This document shows, one piece after another, positions 11,968 through 23,312 of a DNA stretch of 64,000 nt. How positions within the stretch are numbered: the first letter of the stretch is position 1; every line of letters starts with the position of its first letter. The stretch comes from Ascaris suum (lineage: Eukaryota > Nematoda > Chromadorea > Rhabditida > Ascarididae), in the NCBI GenBank assembly GCA_013433145.1, contig CM024187.1, forward strand, positions 22,102,826-22,166,825, in the 5' to 3' direction. A program made the position numbers and the translations under genes. The notes beneath the pieces are model-generated. The model saw only the letters and a list, made by a program, of their open reading frames with translations, made no database searches and was not told the DNA's origin.

Positions 11968-12485
11968 TTGCCCTCCCTAATTATCACATTTCACGTCTCT
12001 TTTTTATGTGGTACATTCATATTTGTGACCTCGTCACATGGCATAGTAGGTAAAAGGCTTCTTAATAAGAGTGCAACAAGTAAACGAGAAAAGCGTCTAA
12101 TGGTTACAGTGGAATTTGCTGACGTCGAGAGCAGCAAAGAGAAACTCTAATAACCTAAACGGAAAGAGAAATATGCAACACATTGGGAAACAAGGGTCGT
12201 CATATTGCGCAAAAAGGGTTTTAAGGAAGGGAAAGAGGCTGCCAGGAGCTATCTTTATGGGTCTTCGTTCGAATCTAGAAAGAATGGAAGAGTTGACAGT
12301 TGCAACCCGAAGACAGTGCAGAGATTGATGGCTCTGTTGGACCAGTATTGACTACCAATGCTGAATGAGCTCTATGCACCTGAGATTGATGACCTTTCTT
12401 TGTGCTGAATATAACACACAACTTGAATGGACGAACGTTACCTTCGTGATAGTGAAAAGAATTTAGAAAACTATGCGAAGGTCAA
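11968..12485 (+). pseudogene. Decayed coding segment, unknown family
   Basis: A single frame runs from 11968 with stops TAA TAA at 12148-12153, TGA at 12349 and several more before 12485. Between them it is strongly protein-like: EKYATHWETRVVILRKKGFK, EGKEAARSYLYGSSFESRKN, NPKTVQRLMALLDQY, LPMLNELYAPEIDDLSLC and MDERYLRDSEKNLENYAKVK. The basic, alpha-helical character with an ILRKKGF / TVQRLM pattern would suit a DNA-binding or element-encoded protein, but this is inference only. Confidence 0.38.
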
Positions 12486-13981
12486 AATTTATTAGACGAT
12501 ATCCCGAGCTTCCGGAAAATATGCACCTCAGTCTCTCTAGATAGCTTTTGGTCAGAATGTTGCATCGATTTAGGGCAACACATGCAAAGAACCTCTGCTT
12601 GCATCTTCTCAGCGCAAAAGCATTCGCTGTTCGAATGAGGCTGTCACAAATCCAACGCACAGGTGCTAGTATTAAAGGTATTCAAAGCTTAAAAAGATGA
12701 TCAGCTTTCAGCAGGTAGTCTATATTAGCGTCAGTTGTGTTCAATTCAAAGCTGAGCGCTTGTTCAACCACTCGTGCTATGTCTCTTGTGCAATGAGTCA
12801 CTGAAAGTTGTTCATTCGACAGGTAATACTCAGCCTTGTTGCTCCATCTAGAAATACCATTGCGAAACGGATCATGCCTCTTTCAAATATTAACAAAGAT
12901 AACTATGTTCCTACGTCATACTCGTTGAGTAACACATTGAAGGATAGAGCGAGACATCCTGTTGGTCGTACTGAGGTGTCAGCAATAAAAAACTAACCAG
13001 CTGCTATGGATCTAAGAGTGAAATGTCAACGAAACATGCAGTGAGTTCAATACGCGCTAAAACATTCGCCACGTTCATTGAAGCAGTTTACAGTTGTCGA
13101 CGACGCATTCTGCTATGTTCTGTGCAGTTCTTCAAACTGTCCTGCATGATCGTTGCACGTGTCCTCCTTATCATTAGTGTTGATACGAGTGAAACAGAGA
13201 GCAATTTATTTTTACTCTAACTTCCGCTAAGATCTATTAAAGACCATTGGTTTGTGTAGTGAAGTGAAGAGCAAAGAAAAGAAAAAAAGGAAGGAAAAAT
13301 GCCCTGTTGACCAGTAGATGGTCTGATGGGAAAATTCTTCAGCAGTAATAAAATCCTTATCTCGGAGAAAAATGTCCTTTTTTTTGAAAGCTAGCTGTTT
13401 TCGATGAGAAATAGTTTCGAAAAAGAAATACATAGAGGAACGAATTTCTCGTGAATTGTGCGATGTTTCATATTCTAAATCGTCCCGTCGATTAGGCTCA
13501 ATTTCTCCGCTATTAGGATGCTTCAACGAAGAGAAGAACATCTGAGAAGGTGCACTGCATCAGGGAATGAACAGAGTTCATTGGATCCCTTGCTCCAAAA
13601 TTCCCTGTTTCATGAATGCTGCAAATGCGATGGGTGTTTGCTTTCATCCACGTACTGAAAATTTTGGAGCTTCATGTTCTTAGCGACCTCCTCAAGCATC
13701 GGTTAATTCTGGTGGCAAACTTTTTCTTTCTCAGGTATTTTTATTCACTTGTGATCACAAGGATTGTTGATATAGTGAAAACCGTTGAAGTAAGTCTCAA
13801 ACAGCCAGCAAATGCATTCATCGCCACAACCATTAGATATAAACAGAATCCTTTAAGATTTTTTCGTATTTATTACCCTTACTACGTGATATCGATTTGC
13901 GGTTGGATTAAGAATGTTGTCGAACATGAATGGAGCGGTTGTTAGTGAGTCTGTGTATAGCCCTGATCGTTGAGTCAACAC
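12486..13981 (+). other. No supported gene; weak coding-like traces
   Basis: Short open stretches occur (for example 12808-12996 and 13023-13220) but none has paired splice sites or a recognisable motif. They may be further remains of the decayed region to the left. Confidence 0.3.
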
Positions 13982-14203
13982 AATTATCAACAAAGCTCAA
14001 AATGTAAAATCTTCTCACAGTTTGGCGCAAAAGTACGCTTTGGGGAACACTCAGCTAACATCGGCCACTCTTGAATGTCCTATTGAGGTGTGCTATTACA
14101 TTCATAGACTAAACGTTCTCAAACTGGGAAAGATCGAATGCGTTTTGCATTAGAATTGCCTTTAAACGATGCAAATTTTTTAGAGCGAACTATACTGAAG
14201 GAC

Positions 14204-14463
14204 TCTCAGCAACGTGTCATGATTTGCTTCAACTTCCTAGAATGAAATCTATGCTGTACAAGAGTCTTTTCGGTCTCGTTTATAGTGGATGCATCGAAAA
14301 ACTTCCGTTATTACGCAGCAAAGTTCCCATTCATATAAATTATGCAAAGTTGGACCCTAGGGAAACTTTAGTAAATAAACTCATCGATTTTTGGACTTCA
14401 CTTCCACCCGAAGACTCGACGATCGTCAATCGGATTCCTTCCTTACCACCACCGTTCATTTGA
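14204..14463 (+). CDS. Coding-like terminal exon of an unidentified gene
   Basis: After a CTCTCAG acceptor (ending about 14209) one frame stays open to TGA 14461-14463 and reads like protein: PRMKSMLYKSLFGLVYSGC, LPLLRSKVPIHINYAKLDPR, ETLVNKLIDFWTSLPPEDST, and a proline-rich end. A further coding-like piece lies upstream in another frame (13982-14149, with SLAQKYALGNTQLTSATLEC). The frames cannot be joined with the phases seen, so either an exon is missing from my model or this too is decaying. No family recognised. Confidence 0.33.
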
Positions 14464-16130
14464 TATGCAAATGTTTTCGTTAATTCCGTTACTTCATCGT
14501 GTGTTTGGCTTTACTCCCGTTTTGTTTTGCATTGCGTAAATTTAGGTGCTCGTGCTGAAACGTTCGCATGTTTGCACCTTTATGAAGTAAACGTCTCCTC
14601 GACACGTGTGATCGATGTGGTTACGACTTGTCTGCCGTGTGGTCGTTTGCTGCTGACGTTAGCGCCGAAGCCGAATCTACCTCCACTCTCTTAACACTTA
14701 TGTGAAGGATGCACCTCCGCCGCAAACCTTCGAAATTGGCAAGATGGGTGGCGTCTACGCCTGAACAGGAATACCGCTACATCACGCTGGGAAGCAAAAA
14801 TTCTCTTGATTCCCAACGCGAAAAGATTCTTCCCGCTTTATGAAAAAGAACTGTCGTTTCTTTTTTTGCGGGGAAAATTTATTTCAATTTTGGAGACATC
14901 GGAGCGCCGTATGAGGAGAGATACGTCATTAACGCGATTTTATGCGGTTAAGTCGGTGCTTTCGTAAGTCCCTTTCTTCAAGTACTGGATTTCGAGTAAG
15001 GTCGTGCAAAATCTTCGTGCATTATGTGACCAACTGTATTGATTATCTCCAAAAATCTGTTCCAACGTGGACCGCTCATATATTCCAGCCTACATATGTT
15101 GCATTACTCTTTTCTGGAATTAGGATGATCCATTGACTGGTCATACGCAGTTCTCTTCCTTTCTGGATGAATGAAAGCTATTGTCCTCAGAAGCAGCATC
15201 CGAAAACACTCGAAATAAAACACTATTCACGATGAAATAAGACTTACAGGGAAAAACGGTGTTTTAGCACACGTTTATTACAGTTTTGATCGGAAGTTGG
15301 TGCTTCTAGCACTCATTCGTAGGAGTTGTGCGGTCTTGTTGGACTGAGGCTGTTGCGTCGGGTGGTTATGTTGTATATCAGAGCCTGGAGTATATAGGCG
15401 GCCCCGTTGAGGGGTATTTCACAAGATTGTTTATTGGTTATCCAAAGGTCCTAAAAGAAAGAAAAGTAAGTCTGTAGCATAGGTCTCTATTTCTAGGCGA
15501 TTCGAATTTTCAAATATTCAAGGGGTGCAGTGTGAGAGTCGTCAAAAGCAAATTACGACCAAGGTGCCGAATTCTTTTTTACTAGGCGTAAACGAAGTGG
15601 ATGGTTTAACGTTGGTGTTAAAGAAGTGCTGAAGTGTGTTTTGAGTGGTCGGGAAGTGATAGCTTACTTACGAAACCGCGACGGATATATGCATGAGCCT
15701 TTTTGTTGCGTAATTCAATGGCCGTATTCCGTGTAACTCACAGAGTTAACGTCTCACCCTTTTCCATGGTACCTGAAAACTTCTTACGCATAACACCTCT
15801 GCAGTATATTTAGTGTGTTGTGAAGTTATTTTACAACTAGTAGCGATTATGGCATTTTCAGTTAAGGGAGTGCATCTTTCGGGTTGCGAAGTGGCTGTAT
15901 AAATTCCCGAAGTGATGCCTAAAGATTTGCTGGTGTTCGTGAAGTGCTGCTTTCTGGAAATGGATTTTGAAGTTTGGCGATATTTTTTATGCAGATACCG
16001 TAGGTGGCCTTCACCTTGACCCTGCCTCCATATTTAGAACAAATTTTCCACGGCGGGCATGGCATACTGCATTGAAGAGCTCGACCTAAGAGTCATTCAG
16101 AAATTTTGTCGAAACAGCGAGAATGTTTCC
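14464..16130. other. Gap without supported genes, apart from the LTR-like segment
   Basis: ORFs here are short and lack paired splice sites. It should contain the promoter region of the MCPH1-like gene near its right end. Confidence 0.4.
15240..15425 (-). repeat. Possible solo LTR or other promoter-like element
   Basis: Read on the minus strand, the segment begins TGTGAAATACCCC, has a TATATA box (about 15391-15396), a GC-richer body and an AATAAACGTG poly(A)-like signal (about 15274). A compact TATA and AATAAA pair beginning TGT is typical of retrotransposon LTRs. No second copy, target duplication or internal retroelement genes are visible in this window, so the call is tentative. Confidence 0.2.
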
Positions 16131-16174
16131 ACTTGCAGACCGCCTCACCGATCAGGTAAAAACGTAAAGTGTAA
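16131..16174 (+). promoter_or_regulatory. Candidate trans-splice (SL) acceptor and short 5' UTR of the MCPH1-like gene
   Basis: A strong nematode acceptor, TTCCACTTGCAG ending at 16138, lies 36 bases before the ATG at 16175 with no other ATG between. No upstream exon in phase is visible, so this is a plausible spliced-leader addition site, as is common in nematodes. It could also be the 3' end of an intron in the 5' UTR. Confidence 0.4.
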
Positions 16175-19100
16175 ATGAGCCTATCCATGTCATCCGATCT
16201 TCTTGAAACGGTTGTTTTCGAGGACTCCGATAAGGTGATACGATGCGTCGTTCTGCAAGGTAACTTTTTCGAGATTGACTGCATCGCTATCTGGATTAAT
16301 GCACACGGACATCAACTCAAGAAACTGACATCCGCATCGAAATGTTTGTGGACAGCGATCTGTAGAGTGTGCTGAAAGATTACCTCATATGCGAAAGAGA
16401 AAAACCACTCTTATAAATAAGATCACCGGCATATAAGTGTACTTTCTAACAATAGAGCCATCTTTTGATCGTTCTCATAGAGCTGCTTGATGCTACCCGT
16501 GTGAATTACTGATGCACTTCTCAAGCGTGTTTCGAAACGAGGTGGCCGACTATTCCTTGGTTTGCAACGAACTAATTGAAAAGTGATTAATACACAAACT
16601 TGTTGCTGAGATATGTCCAGTTTTATCGTTGGTCACATGATTTTTGCGTCATTGAAATATTTAAACATCGTTCAGCCCCGATTGCATCGCAGCACTAAAG
16701 CTTAGTCTAAGTAAAGACCGGGAATGTGACGGCTGGGACTGTTGAGGTCCATATCAAGGCCTTATATAGCTGAATCTTTGATGTTTAGGTTGACCTAAGG
16801 AATTTACAGGAGGTCACTAGTGGAATTGAAGTGCCTGAGCTGCAATTCTCGTTGTGCAGATCTTATCATTTCGATACAGCGGTTCCTCCTTATAAGTAGT
16901 ATGCAATTTGAGCATTCCTGAGTTATTCAAGCAGTATCACACTGACACCTTCAGGACTCGATGTCTATTTGGATATTGAATCCGAGGTTTCCGGAGAAAT
17001 CTCCATATTGCGCGACACCCTTCTTTCATTGGGCGCATCTGTCTCATCAGTGTTAGTCGTCTTTTCCTTATGAACCTACTAAATAAAGAGATAAATTTTT
17101 TTTCAATCGCTGTATCACTGCTGTGGATTAGCAGTGTTTTTATGTGTTCGTTCACAAAGCAAATGTTGGATACGTTATTTTTATTTCTGCATATGCATAT
17201 GTCTTCGAATTTATGAAAGGTCACGCCTCCACAAGTGCATCGTAAATATAAAACGTCCTTCAGCGTATTCTCGCACCGTATCTCTTTTTTTTTCTGCGCC
17301 GATCGGATTGTTTTTGCAATTAATCGGCGAAAAAAAAATGATTTTTTGACCAAAAAAAAATGTGCTGACAGTCAATTGTATAAATTATGGCGAGGGTTTC
17401 TCTGAGGTATTTTTGCACTTATAATATTTACAGTGATTTCACTCATGTGGCAGATCGGGTTTGTTCATTTCAATTTCATCTATGCTCAGAGTACTCTCCT
17501 TTGACAATATAACAAATTGAAATTCTTTCATTTTCACTCATTATGCACTCTTTTTAGGTGTAATTTAGCAGTGCATTATTTAGCTTGTAATGCGGTGAGC
17601 GAGCTTTTCCGAGTCGGTATATGCATAACGAGATGCTCTGATTGCCTTTATTAATTTCTTATTGGTGAGCAAAATATTTCTTTTTCTTCGTTTGTTCGAT
17701 AAGCGTTTCAAAATTTCCACTTGCAGACTTCGTGAAGGAATCACGCATGTGGTGTCAAATGACTTTCAGACGGAAAACTGTATGAATGCTGTGCATCTGA
17801 AGCCGCGTCCACTTATTGTTTCTCCTTCGTGGATTTTCGAGTAAGATCTTTCATTTTATCTTATGAGGTATTTTATTTTGCAGATGACGTTTCTTCGTAA
17901 TGACATTAGGTAGATGTTGGAACTGCACGCAAATGGCATCAATGAGTAGTCAGATGCAAACGCTGCAATGCTTAAGTACAGATGCGAGAGTAGTTGCCGC
18001 TGAAATCATATTTGCCTCAAAATTCTTTTCACGTTATGTCGTCCGATTTATTGTCAGTGCAGTTTCAAACGTTGTGATCGTGCGATCAGAATTTCGAAGC
18101 ACTCTTGGCATACCCTCATTCAACGTGAAGAGTTTGCTCTCCTCGAATGAAAGGTTGAATGGCGGGACGTGGTTACTTAGGTAACATTGTGATTCCATCA
18201 CAACTCATTGTTTCTTTTAATGTATCGTTTCGTTCGTATCTTTGAAGGTTGACACGCTGCTGCGATAATTTCTCTTTTGACTTCTTTCGAATGATTCATT
18301 CTTCTCCCACCGATTTCTCTTTCGAATATCGTATTCTTTCGATGGAGACAAATATTTGATCCCCAAGGCTTTTTAAAAGGGTTTCTCCAAAGTTGAAGAG
18401 TTTGCAGATGCAATAAGCAGGGCATGCACGTGTCGGAGGCGCCGTATTTGTTGTATAATTTAAAGGAAGAGCTTGAATTGGCTGATGGGCAGGTGACAAA
18501 GAAGCACCTGGAAAATCGTGTGAAAAGGTCGAATAAAGTAATGGTAACTTTGTTTTTATAATGCATTTTGTTCGTTGAATTGTGGCGTCATGCTTACTGA
18601 TGATAGTGCACTTTCTTCGCCGACGTTTTTTCTTCTTTTGTTTTTTTCCACTTTGCGAAGTTATTCAATATTTTCCCGTACTTTCGGAAAACTCTTGAGA
18701 ATGCTCGCATAGTGATTGCGGTAATTTATCCTTTAAAGAGACGTTATTCTCTGCTCTAAACGCGTTAATTTTACTGTTGGTTCTTTAAGGACGACTGAGT
18801 ATAGGTTCGCTTTCTGTTTTTCTTGCTCGTAACGTTGTTACTGCTTAAAGCGGTATATCCTTTTTTAGCGGCTGAAAACGAGTACCAACAAGAATGTGAT
18901 GCTCAGCTTATTCATGCGCCGTCTTTTGTATTCCTATTTTGTGTGTTGATGAGATTTGACTTAATTAGGCCTGCAAGATATCTTTGTTTTTTCGCTTTGA
19001 GAGCCTCATTGTTCAAATTAGAGTTTTACAATCAATTCGCATGATATCATAATTTACAAAAGTATACTTCAAATATTTCCCATGAGAAGATGGACTCAAA

Positions 19101-22100
19101 TTTACTAGTTAAGCCGACATACTTTAATCGCCCAGAACTGTTTGAAGGCCTCACAAATAAATTGCGATGTGCAGAGCGGGCACGATTGTCATGTAATGTC
19201 GACTGAAATGATACCATCCTTTCTTAGTTATTAGCATGCCGAACTTAAAGTTCATTTTTGGATGCTAAGTCAAACACTCAAACAACACGAACTTTTCCAG
19301 ATGCGAGGAAGGACTAAGAGGACTATGGCCGAGCATGTTGAAAAAGATATTGAACAATTGAGCATGGCATTCCAAGGTGTTTTTCTTTGATAAATCACCA
19401 ATAGAAGATGGTGCAGTCGTGCCCAGGCTATTGGCTTTTTTTTGAGGCCAGATGTTGGTTGGCAGTCTGTTTAAAGCTTGTCATAGAAGCTGCTTTGATT
19501 TCTTCACCATAACTGTTGTTTCCTGCTTTGTCTATGCAATTTTAAAAAAGCGCTCACAGTCTTTTTGATATATTTGTCGTGGGAAAGCTGCTCTTTCCTT
19601 TAGGTTTTAATTTTATTCACTATGAGATTTATTCTGCTATCACTCATAGTAGCGTTTTCTTTCACCCCAGATATTTCAGTGTAAATGACAAGATTCTCGA
19701 GATGATAGCCAGTGGAATGTCGGAGAAAAACTTTTCAAGCTGTGGTTGATTTCATTGAAAATTCTTTTTTTTTTTCGCTGAGAAAATGCAGAAAGTGTTT
19801 TATTTATCGCTCAACAAAGTTCAACCTCTATTTAATTGGCTTGTGGATTTAGTCGTGTTCATTTCATCCGCCTTCTTTTCGGATATCTTATGGCATCATT
19901 AAAGATAGTTATTTGCATCGCAAAACAGCTGTGGAAGGAAAATAACGATCACGTTATGTTGTTGCAGGATGGAAGCGTTTTTTTATAAAATCTATCGATA
20001 ATAAGAAGAAGAGGGTAGGAGTGTTATTTTGAGACGCGTTTTTGGTTTGCTATTACATGATGGATGGAGTGTTATTTGTGCAGGTGAGAGGTTTTTTTCT
20101 TTCAGACATCCACGTAAAGCCAGTGACTATAAGAACGAAATCGACAACACTCAATGATTTGCAGCTTATGCCCACTCCACCAGAACTCGTCTATCGACGC
20201 AAACGCATTATACACAACATCGTCGCATCAGCTTTAAGTGAAATGTATGTTTGTGTTCCTTACTTTAGGTGTTTGTGTGTGGTGGTCAAATTTTCGATCA
20301 GCTTTTTTGTTCCAGGAATTCGTCATTCATTTTGAGAGCTGCAAGTTCCTCACGCAAATTATTATTTATGTGTCGCAAACCAGAGGCGGATTCAAAGGGA
20401 TGGATATTAAACGAATGCGTTTTATTAAGAGAAAGCAAATCAGCGCAGAGAGCTTTCGTCGACGGAATGTTTTATGATTTTAGCTCTAAGAGGAATTTAC
20501 GAGAAACGATCAGAAGAATGGGTGTCTACGAGTACAAACGAAAGGTGAATGAGCGAACGAAAGTGCTTGTTGCCGACGATGAAGGAACACTTACACCGAA
20601 CCTGCTCAGAGCGCTTGTACTGGGCGTTAAGATCGTCAGAGAGGAATGGGTACGCTTAATGCTGTTGATAGGCCTAGTTGAAGGAGCAACTTTCTCGGTA
20701 GATATCGTCAAATAGCAACCTAATCGGTTACATCAGCTAAATTTCATGCTGCTCTGATCGAATCAATTTCCGCTCGAAGGGGTGCATACAAAAGTGGCAA
20801 TGGGCCAAAATAGTATGTAGCCGACGCACGTTTGAGAGGGGAGAGGGGAGGGAAGAGTTTTGAACACTTCATTCAGTCATAACCTTGGCTATGAAATTCT
20901 AGCAGTAAGTTTTCGAAGAAATGCGGTTTAGCTCATTTGAAAGTGTCTGAATAATCGTAGATTCTGAAATATAGACATCGCATCACCCGTTCCTCACGAT
21001 TTCTAATTTTCATTAAAGCTTCGTATGTTTACTAAGAGGAATAGCTGGAAATGTGGGAGTTACCGGACACCGTGGAGGTCTTCATGTGCTATCAGTTTTT
21101 TTTTCAGCGTAGCTCCTTCATGCTTACATTGTGTATACTTCCAGCACTAACAGTATTTATTTTAAACTAGGTGAGTATCGACCGGTCGCAAATTTTCCTC
21201 ATCTGAGAAGAGAGGGTAAAGGTAAAATTTGTTATTTTCGAGACAGTTAATGCATTAATAAATATGTTAATGCATTAACGGAAGTGATATATTCGTCTAT
21301 TAACAGCTGATATATTTGTACAGGTGAGGGATTCTTCGGAGAAGGGCTGTTGGCTGCATGCAACATCCAATTACTGCGTCGAGAGGTGGCTTCCGATATA
21401 CAGGCATCGCAGACATCGAGGATTGAGAAGACTACTGAACAGCTCATATGTATTTTTCGCCTCAACGGGATGTTCGTTGCCGCACGAGACGCTAAAATTT
21501 TTAATCGCTCATGCTGGTGGTAAGGTTCGTGTCTTGTTTTTGTTTTCGTTTTTTGATTTTTCCTATGTACTAAGCAGCTGTACTTTATTTAAAGTTTGAC
21601 TAGTTTAACATTTGCGTATTTCTTTGCCTTTTCTGATTTGAAATTTTCTAGAGGTGTCCCAGATTTGTGAAACTAAAAACGATTTTTCTGTCTTGTTCTG
21701 ATCCTATCTGTCATAATCGGCAGTCCCGTTACATAAGGCATTTTTGTTTATCGGAGCAGTTACACGCAGAATTTGATTTCCATATTCACTCATACTACCG
21801 AAAGATTTGACTGATAAACAGAATAAGTGAAGTTTTGTTCAGAAGGACGTACTTGCGAACTAATGTTCATAGCAGTAAAGTATATCCGTGTCACACTTAA
21901 ACATTTACCACCCTTTTTTCATCTCCTCGAATCTGCTGACAGTTTTGTGGCTTACTGTTTTGGTGGAAATTTACGGCCGAACGTTTTCTCTAGTACATGA
22001 AATTCATGCATCTTCAACAGAAAGCTTGCCGGCTACCGATTTTCACGTTAGGTTTTGTTTTGAGCAGTAATGCTTATGAGAATACTCTCATTTTAGGTTT

Positions 22101-23204
22101 TGTTTCTTTGGTTGTGGTCAATACCCTGAAAGTCCCAGGATTGCCGCCAACCCAATGACGGGAGGGAGAGGGAAGGGGAATGAAAGGAATTTGCCCGTGC
22201 TGTGATTCATATTCGCATTCATGCTACATGAAGTTATGTGGTTTCGTTTATACCTTGAAGCAGTGCTTATTTTTATAGATCTTTGATCTCATATCTTGTG
22301 CAGTCGAGAGAGCGCTTCCATTATGGCTGTGTTTGCATGTCTCACTCTCTGCGCTAGCCGATGAACATCTACCGTCTTTTGATGTATTATACAACGGTAA
22401 ACTTGGCAAAATCTAATACTCGAAATAAAACGATGATGAATTTCTTACAGGTAACGAATAGGATCTCTGAGGCGGACGTTATAATAACTCATAGCAGACA
22501 TCGATCAGATATTTCCAAAATTATATCAAAGAGGAAGCCAGCAACGGTGATCGTTGCACAGTGGCTGATAGGTATGCTCCGAGCCGTACACCCACTTTGT
22601 CTGTTACGCATCCCGTTATGCTGGATCTGTGCTTGATAGTATGAGAACGCTATTTGAGAGGTCTTAAGATTTTCGATAATACATCTACAGAATGTGGCAT
22701 TTGGAAGAACTTGTTCTGCTGTTTGCAAGAAATGATCTCTTTTTTTCGGTTATGTTAGCACGGCTTTTAGGAATCTTTCAGCAGCTGCTACGAGTTCGGG
22801 TATATGAGTATGTATCCTCCAATTTAGTGGCTTTTTACGTTTATAGGCTACTTGTTTATGATGTCACCGATGATAGGTATGTATTTTTCAATTGATGGAG
22901 CCTATTCGAGATTGTTTTTAAATCAAACCACTCGTTTATTTTTGGCTGTTTTGCAGATAGTATTCTCAAAGGCGCTATGAGGCCATTTGATCAATATGAA
23001 TTGGAATTGCCGGACTCGACTTCCAGCGTCATCAGGTCGAGAGATTCATCTTTTTGTTGTCCTGCGTCTGCGAATGTTGAAGGTGAGGCGTCCTCTACTG
23101 TCGCTTTGCCTAAAGGGTCTGCCCTGAGCTGCGTGAAAACGAAGTCGTTTTCAAATGTCCATTCGCCGAACGACGACGAATTTGCCATCGTTACCGCACA
23201 ATAA
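16175..23204 (+). CDS. mcph1: Microcephalin (MCPH1)-like protein with three BRCT domains, complete
   Basis: MCPH1 is a nuclear protein acting in chromosome condensation control and the DNA damage response. Exons: 16175-16259, 16955-17051, 17727-17840, 18408-18537 (alternative donor at 18492), 19301-19376, 20106-20244, 20316-20649, 21324-21524, 22451-22571 and 22957-23204; about 514 codons and all phases agree. BRCT1 starts at VLQGLDVYLDI and runs through GASVSSVLREGITHVVSNDF to IVSPSWIFECNKQGMHVSEA. It is followed, as in human MCPH1, by a basic segment (KRSNKMRGRTKRTM). The C-terminal tandem is BRCT2 (RAFVDGMFYDFSSKRNLRET to VKIVREEWV...GCWLHATSNY) and, after a roughly 20-residue linker, BRCT3 (SYVFFASTGCSLPHETLKFL to TVIVAQWLIDSILKGAMRPF). 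Single N-terminal plus paired C-terminal BRCTs distinguish MCPH1 from TopBP1, which has more. It is shorter than human MCPH1 (835 residues), mainly in the middle. The tail after BRCT3 (about 70 residues) is not conserved. TopBP1/PTIP-type proteins remain the alternative. Confidence 0.82.
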
Positions 23205-23306
23205 GCTCTTTCTCGCAGGCTCTATATGGCGGATGAATTATCTCGTAAGCCTACTTCATCTACCGAAGAGGGGTCGTCGTCTGTTGCTGTTATTTGTGAG
23301 AACCAT

Positions 23307-23312
23307 AATAAA
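23307..23312 (+). promoter_or_regulatory. Poly(A) signal of the MCPH1-like gene
   Basis: AATAAA lies 103 bases after the TAA stop at 23202-23204 and in the same orientation, fitting a short 3' UTR. Confidence 0.6.

Noticed and set aside
17630..23204. TopBP1/MUS-101 as the identity of the BRCT gene
   Set aside because: BRCT1 alone resembles TopBP1 BRCT2, but there is only one N-terminal BRCT, then a basic linker and a closing tandem pair, which fits MCPH1 better.
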